9,660 nucleotides of DNA. It comes from an uncultured Verrucomicrobiota bacterium (lineage in GTDB: Bacteria > Verrucomicrobiota > Verrucomicrobiae > Opitutales > Opitutaceae). Position 1 is the stretch's first letter. Each line of letters opens with the position of its first letter. A program made the position numbers and the translations under genes. Below, in pieces: positions 1 through 5,800 of the stretch. The stretch lies in assembly GCA_946482165.1 (NCBI GenBank), contig CAMLQS010000189.1:1-9660 (forward strand), written 5' to 3'. The notes under the pieces are model-generated. The model did not search any database. It worked only from the letters and a program-made list of their open reading frames with translations, and was not told the DNA's origin.

Positions 1-1
1 C

Positions 2-2740
2 GTGCGCGGCGACATGCGCACGCTCGCGCCGGTCTTCAGTCCCGTGCTGTGGACGAGCATCGCGACCGGCAAACGCTCCTTCAAACACGGCATCCACGGG
101 TTCACCGAGCCGGCCCCGGGCGGCGTGGGCATCCAGCCGATCAGCAACCTCTCGCGCCGGACCAAGGCGGTTTGGAACATGCTGCATCAGGCGGGCAAGA
201 CCAGCCAGGTGATCGGTTGGTGGCCCTCGCATCCGGCCGAGCCCATCCGCGGCGTGATGGTGTCGAACCAGTTTCAGCTCTTTCGCCGCCCTTTGCGCGA
301 AGGCTGGCCTGTTCATCCGGGCTCGGTGCAACCGCCGTCGTTGGCCGATAAACTCGAACCCTACCGCATCCACACGGAGGACCTCACGATAGAGCAACTC
401 GCCGCTTTCGTGCCGCGCGTCCGGGAGATCGACCACAAGACCGACGGCCGGCTCGAGACGCTGGCCAAGATCATCGCCGAAACGAGCACGATCCAGGCGG
501 TCACCACCGCGTTGATGCAGCTCGAGCCCTGGGATTTTCTCGCGACCTACTTCGACGGCATCGACCACTTCTGCCATGGCTTCATGCGCTATCATCCGCC
601 GCGCCAGGCGGGCGTCACCGAGCGGGACGGCGAGCTGTATGGCGAGGTGATCCGCGGCGCGTATCGGTTCTTCGATCTGATGCTCGGCGTCCAGGTGGAG
701 CTGGCCGGCGCGGAGACGACGTTCATCGTGATGTCGGACCACGGGTTTCACAGCGATCACCTGCGTCCGGAGAGCCTGCCCGCCACGCCGGGCGGACCGG
801 CGGCGGAGCACCGGGAGCACGGCATTTTCGTGATGGCCGGTCCGGGCGTCCGCCAAGGCGGGGAACGCCTGCGCGGGCTCAAGCTGCTCGATGTCTGCCC
901 GACCATCCTGACGCTTTTCGGACTTCCGATAGGCGGGGATATGGACGGCGCCCCGATCCTCGAGGCCTTTGATCGGCCCGTGACGGCCCGCACCATCCCT
1001 TCGTGGGACGAAGTGCCGGGCCCCTGCGGCGCGCACCCGCCGGACACCTTGCTCGATCCGGTGCAGTCCGAGGAGAGCCTGCGGCAGCTCATCGCGCTCG
1101 GCTACGTCGACCCGCTCGGCGAAGACCAGGAGGAGAACCGGCGGCGCACGATCAACGAGCTCCGGTTCAGCAAGGCGATTTCGTATCTGGACGCCGGATA
1201 CGCCGCGCCGGCGTCCGCCATCCTCGCCGAGCTCTGGGCCGACGAGAAGACCGCCGACTCGCGCTACGCCGTCAGCCTTGTCCACGCCCTCCTCGGGCTG
1301 AAAAAGGCCGGCGCGGCCCGGGAGGTGTTCACGGAGATGCTCGGACGCAAGAACCGCAAGGCCGGGCAGGCGCGTCGGCGGCTCTACGAACAGGTGTGCG
1401 CGCAACTGGGCGAGGCGCCGCGGGACGAGGTGCCCGAGCCGCCCGTGCTGCAGGAGATGTTCAAGCGCGTGGACTGGCGGAACGCCGACGAGAAGACCCG
1501 GATGGAAATGGTCCGCATCCAGGGCGACATCGGCGTCAACGCCGCGGCCTGGCTCCTGCTGGAAACGCAGATTCTGCAAGCGGAGGGGCGCGAGGACCAG
1601 GCGCTGGCGAAGCTTTCGCAGGTCGCGACCCAGGACACCGCGGCCTTCCTGCCGCTGCGGCTGAAAAAGGGCGAGCTGTGCCTGCGCATGCGCCGCAACG
1701 ACGAGGCCTTGTCCCATTTCGACGCCGTGCTGGCCCTGGCGCCGCAGGACGCCGCGGCCCATCTGGGACGGGCGCGGATACTGCTCCGGCTGGAGCGCTT
1801 CGAGGAGGCGGCCGAGGCCGCGCTCGCGAGCGCCGAGCTCGACCAGAACCAGACCCTGGCGAACCTCGTGCTGGGCATCGCGCTTTCACGTCTGGACAAG
1901 CTCGATCAGGCCCGGCGGGCGCTCGAGCTGGCCGTCGCGATGAACCCCGATTCGGCGGTCGCGCACCGGCATCTCGCGCGGCTTTTCACCCGCCTGCGCG
2001 ACCATGACCGGGCCTATGCGCACGAGACGCTGGCGCGGCGCGCCTTCGCCCGGCGCGACGACGCCGCCCGGCTCGCGGCGGCGCCCGCGGAGGCGGTTTC
2101 GTCCGGCGAGTCGAGTCGCGCGGCGTCGCCCGCCCATCCCAATCCGCTGCGCCGCGAGCTGGACGCGCCCGAGCAGGAGATCATCACGGTGGTGAGCGGG
2201 CTTCCCCGTTCGGGCACCTCGATGATGATGCAGATGCTCGAGGCCTGCGGCGTGCCGATCCTGTCCGACGCGCATCGCCCGGCGGACAGCGACAATCCAA
2301 GGGGCTATTTCGAATTCGAATCCGCCAAGGCGCTGCGCACGGACGCCGAGTGGGTCGGGCGGGCGCGCGGAAAGGGCGTGAAGATCGTGGCCCAGCTGCT
2401 TCCGTATTTGCCGGAAAACTACAGCTATCGCGTGGTTTTCATGGTGCGCGACCTGTCCGAGGTGATCGCCTCGCAGCGGGCGATGCTGGACCGGCTGGGG
2501 CGGCACGGCGGGAAGATCGAGGATCAGGATCTCTTCAAGGTGTTCCACCAGCAGGTGAACCGCGTGAAGACCTGGCTGGCCTTCCAGCCGAATATTTCGA
2601 CGATGATCGTCCACTACGCCGACGCGATCGCGCGCCCCGCGGAGACCGCGGCCGCGGTGGCCGGGTTTCTCCGGCGCGAGGTGGACGCGGCCAAGGTGGC
2701 CGCGGTGGTGGACGCCCGGCTGCACCGCCAGCGTCGCTGA
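2..2740 (+). CDS. AlkP-superfamily phosphodiesterase / TPR / sulfotransferase fusion protein (5' truncated)
   Basis: The reading frame is open to the window edge. The GTG at position 2 is only the first visible codon: the sequence begins inside the catalytic domain, so the start and the first metal-binding Asp lie upstream. Residues below count from position 2. Residues 1-325 resemble type I phosphodiesterase / nucleotide pyrophosphatase proteins. They show the nucleophile segment FSPVLWTSIATG (residues 12-23, probable nucleophile Ser13), DGIDH (metal ligands probably Asp185 and His189), SDHG (245-248), a His in EHGIF (His273), and the closing LFGLPIGGDMDG. Residues 514-688 are alpha-helical TPR units, and weaker helical repeats precede them from about 390. 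After an Ala/Ser/Pro linker, residues 725-912 form a sulfotransferase domain. It has the P-loop SGLPRSGTS (732-740) that binds the PAPS 5'-phosphosulfate and the 3'-phosphate segment VRDLSEVIAS (Arg816, Ser824), and it ends in LHRQRR. The C-terminus looks complete. Substrates cannot be read from sequence; hydrolysis or transfer of phosphoesters plus sulfation of a glycan, lipid or protein is inferred. Confidence 0.85.
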   Translation: MRGDMRTLAPVFSPVLWTSIATGKRSFKHGIHGFTEPAPGGVGIQPISNLSRRTKAVWNMLHQAGKTSQVIGWWPSHPAEPIRGVMVSNQFQLFRRPLREGWPVHPGSVQPPSLADKLEPYRIHTEDLTIEQLAAFVPRVREIDHKTDGRLETLAKIIAETSTIQAVTTALMQLEPWDFLATYFDGIDHFCHGFMRYHPPRQAGVTERDGELYGEVIRGAYRFFDLMLGVQVELAGAETTFIVMSDHGFHSDHLRPESLPATPGGPAAEHREHGIFVMAGPGVRQGGERLRGLKLLDVCPTILTLFGLPIGGDMDGAPILEAFDRPVTARTIPSWDEVPGPCGAHPPDTLLDPVQSEESLRQLIALGYVDPLGEDQEENRRRTINELRFSKAISYLDAGYAAPASAILAELWADEKTADSRYAVSLVHALLGLKKAGAAREVFTEMLGRKNRKAGQARRRLYEQVCAQLGEAPRDEVPEPPVLQEMFKRVDWRNADEKTRMEMVRIQGDIGVNAAAWLLLETQILQAEGREDQALAKLSQVATQDTAAFLPLRLKKGELCLRMRRNDEALSHFDAVLALAPQDAAAHLGRARILLRLERFEEAAEAALASAELDQNQTLANLVLGIALSRLDKLDQARRALELAVAMNPDSAVAHRHLARLFTRLRDHDRAYAHETLARRAFARRDDAARLAAAPAEAVSSGESSRAASPAHPNPLRRELDAPEQEIITVVSGLPRSGTSMMMQMLEACGVPILSDAHRPADSDNPRGYFEFESAKALRTDAEWVGRARGKGVKIVAQLLPYLPENYSYRVVFMVRDLSEVIASQRAMLDRLGRHGGKIEDQDLFKVFHQQVNRVKTWLAFQPNISTMIVHYADAIARPAETAAAVAGFLRREVDAAKVAAVVDARLHRQRR

Positions 2741-2747
2741 GCGACGC

Positions 2748-2767
2748 CGAGCCGCCCGGGCGGCTCG
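2748..2767. repeat. 20-bp perfect GC-only-core palindrome just after the stop codon
   Basis: The half-site CGAGCCGCCC is followed immediately by its exact reverse complement. It starts 7 bases after the TGA of the + strand gene. As RNA it could fold into an 8-bp stem with a four-base loop. No T-run follows on either strand, so it is not a classical rho-independent terminator. It may help to end transcription or protect the 3' end of the + strand gene; that is inference. Confidence 0.5.
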
Positions 2768-2798
2768 CATCGATCCGGGGGCGGGAAAGTCGGGGCGG

Positions 2799-2829
2799 AA
2801 AAAAGCCCCGGCCGAAAAGGGCCGGGGCT
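2799..2829 (-). terminator. Rho-independent terminator of the PEP-CTERM gene
   Basis: AGCCCCGGCC (2804-2813) and its perfect reverse complement GGCCGGGGCT (2820-2829) form a 10-bp stem around a 6-base loop. Read on the minus strand, the hairpin is followed at once by a run of six T (the A-run at 2799-2804). It sits 37 bases after the TGA of the minus-strand gene. On the plus strand no T-run follows, so it should act on minus-strand transcripts only. Confidence 0.88.
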
Positions 2830-2865
2830 CGGAGAGCGAAGAAAGATGCGACGGGAGTGCCGGGA

Positions 2866-5800
2866 TCAGCGGCGACGGCGAAGCGCGACGGCGCCGAGGG
2901 CGGCGAGGCCGAGGAAGCTCGCGTAGGAGGCGGGTTCCGGCACGGCGACGAATATCAGGTTAACGCCGATGCGCCGATTCGTGAGATCGGTGAAGAGCGT
3001 GGCGGATTCGATGCCCTCGCCGAGAGTGCCCAGCAGGAGCTCGTTGTCGGTGAGCGTGCCGGTGTAGGTGAAGAGCGTGTAGCTGCCGGTCTCCAGGTCG
3101 AAGAGGGACGTGATATCGACGGTGCCGTCGAGAACGAGGTCGCCGTCGACGGTGATGAGATCCTGAGCGCCCGCGCCGAGTTCGAATTCAAAGATCGTGT
3201 CGTTGGCGAAGGTGGTGTCGCCGACGAGCTCGAGCGTGCCGGGGGAGTTGCCGGGGCCGACGATGGCGCCGGTGAACTCCAGCTCGGTCGCGGTGATCGT
3301 GCCGGTGCCGCGCACGGAGCCGCCGAGTATCAGGGTGACGCCCGCGTCCACGCTCAGGGTGGGGATGCGGAGCGGATCCGCGGGTATGAACGAAAGGCCC
3401 TCGGCGATATAGGTGCGGGAATCGCTCGTGGTGATGGATGCCCGCGAGCGTATTTGCATGCTAACTACGCCAAAAGGCGCGCCCGAGATGCCGCCGTGGC
3501 CGATGACCACTTCCAAGTCACCCAGGTCGCCGGAACCGCTGACCTGCGTGTCGCCTATCGTGAGTCCGGACGTCACGATCCTGACCTGGCTGTCGGGGCC
3601 TCCGGTGTTTACGAGGTTGGCGTCGATGTTCACCTGACCGGCCCGGATGGTGCCGTCGCCGGTCCCGAAGTTCGCCAGGGTGATGACGGCGTTGCTGCCG
3701 AAATCGATGGAGCCGCCGCCGCCTACCCTGAAATCGCCGCCGGCTTCGTTGGTGAATACACCTTGGAAGACGAGCCCCCCGCCTTGCACGTCGATGAGGC
3801 CGCGATTGGTGAAGTCCCATGCGATGTTGCTGGCGCCGTAGACTCCGCCGGTGACGGTGAAGGTCGCGCCGGTATCGTTGAGGAACACGGGGACGGTTCC
3901 GCCGGAGGGGACCGAGTGGGCGAGGTCGACGCCGTGATTGAGGACGAAATTGCCGCCGGTCTGGTTGTGCCAAAGCAGGCCGGAGACGCTGGTGGCGAGC
4001 GTGTGGTAGGTGGTGGCGCCGTTGGGGTTGGTGGCCACCCGGCCGGAGTTTTGCACCGCGGGCACGCTGAGCGGGAACATGTTGCCTCCGGGTCCGAGGG
4101 TCATGTCGAAGTCGCCGGCTAGTTCCAATGTGTTGCCGCCGCCGAGGGCTGGCGCGACGTTGAACAGGCCAAAGTCCAACACGGCGCTGCCCTCCAGCCG
4201 CAACGTGGTATTGGCGGAGGCGAAGCCAAGGTGCTGACCCGTCACGAAGGGACGCCCCGAGGCGTTGGCGCCGAAGGCCAGCACGGTGCCGTCCATCATC
4301 ATCGGTGCGGCGGCCTCGGCGCCCTTGAAGTAGACGTTGCCACCGCCGCGGAAGAGCGGCGTCCCGGCCGTCGAAACGCCGGACGGTGCAAAGCCGTCGA
4401 AGGTGATTCGGGTGTCGGCTTCCATTTCCAGTTCACCTCCGGAGAAGTTCCGGAAAACGTTCGCGAAAGTAAGGTGCGTGCCGGGGCCCACCACCTGCAC
4501 GCGACCGAAGTTGTGGAAATACCAATTGACCCGCGTGGGCCCGACGACCCGGAAGTCGGCGCCGGCCTCGTTATAAAAATTCGAGTTAAACGCCGGCACG
4601 GGGCCGACCGGAGTGTGGAGGAGCAAGTCGGTGTTGGCGGTGAGGCGATACGCCATCGTGCCGATCTGGAAGGTGCTGCCGGTTTCGTTTCTCCAGCTCG
4701 TGCCCGTGGTCTCGATGCCCTTGACGACGACATCGCCGAAATTGTTCACTTGGGACAGGCCGCCGATCAGGGTGCGCCCGCTGGAGTATTCCGGCTTCAG
4801 CGTAAATTCGCCCATGAGCTCCAAACGCTGATCGTCGCGATCGGAGCCGAGCGAGAACACGTTGATTTCCGGGGCCAGGTGGGCTTTTCCCACGAGGCGC
4901 AGGTAGGCATCGGGGCCGGTCAGCGACACGCCGGCCAGCGAGACGGTGGGGTAAAGATCAAAGACGTAGATGCGGTTGGTGACATCGACCGCGCTTTCAA
5001 AGCCACCGAAGTTGATTTGGCCGGGACCGCTGAAGGTCGGCTCGCCGAGAGGAGCGGATTTGGTCTGGAAAAAATCAATCTCCGCGGTGCCGGAGGGGTC
5101 CAGCTCCACCCGGCCGCCGCTCCAGTCCGTCTCGGAGTCATAGTTGAAAACCACCAGGCGATGGTGGGCGCCCATGGCCAAGGTGCCGTGAAGGTCCAGC
5201 GGGATATGGACGTCCGAGGTGGTGTTATTGGTGATGTTGCGCGCCGCAGTCTCCAGCACGCCGCCGGTTTCGACGATCAAACGGCCTGGCTTGGCGGATC
5301 CGTAGTAGTGCAGGATCGCGGAGCTGTCGACGACCAGGCGTCCGCCGTTTTTCACCGTGATGTCGCTCCTAGTGGAGCGGATCGTGGCGCCGTCCATCCG
5401 GAAGCGGCCGACCACATCGATCGAGGTCCGCAGGTCGAGCTCGCGCGCAGAGAGCGGCAGGTTGATCGAAGGGGCGAACACGATGTCGCCGCGCAGCTCC
5501 ACGCCACCGGTGTTGGCCCAGACGAAATCGCCGTAATTTGGTGTGTCGGTGCCGGTTTCGCCCGCGCTGCGGATGAAGTTGTCCGACGTGTCGTCGCGTT
5601 GCAGATACACGTCGCGCCCCGAGAGGACGACGCGGCCCGGCCCGGAGAAATCGCTGAAGATCGCGCGCCGGTAGAGGGAGTCGGTGTCGGCGAAGTTCAA
5701 GGTCAGGCCGGCCTCCCCGACGTGGGCGTTGTGAAAGATGAAATCTCCGCCGCCCGAGAACACGTCGACGGTGCCGGAGGGCGCGGTGTTGGCGAAGCGG

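Noticed and set aside
1886..2770. 294-codon open frame on the - strand under the fusion gene
   Set aside because: It is complementary to the TPR and sulfotransferase coding sequence, which has recognisable motifs. Its product is Arg/His-rich and domainless.
2350..4122. 590-codon open frame on the + strand overlapping two genes
   Set aside because: It runs out of frame through the end of the sulfotransferase domain and antisense to the PEP-CTERM gene, crossing the terminator hairpin. Its product is low-complexity Gly/Ala/Arg/Glu with no domain, as expected from the opposite frame of GC-rich DNA.
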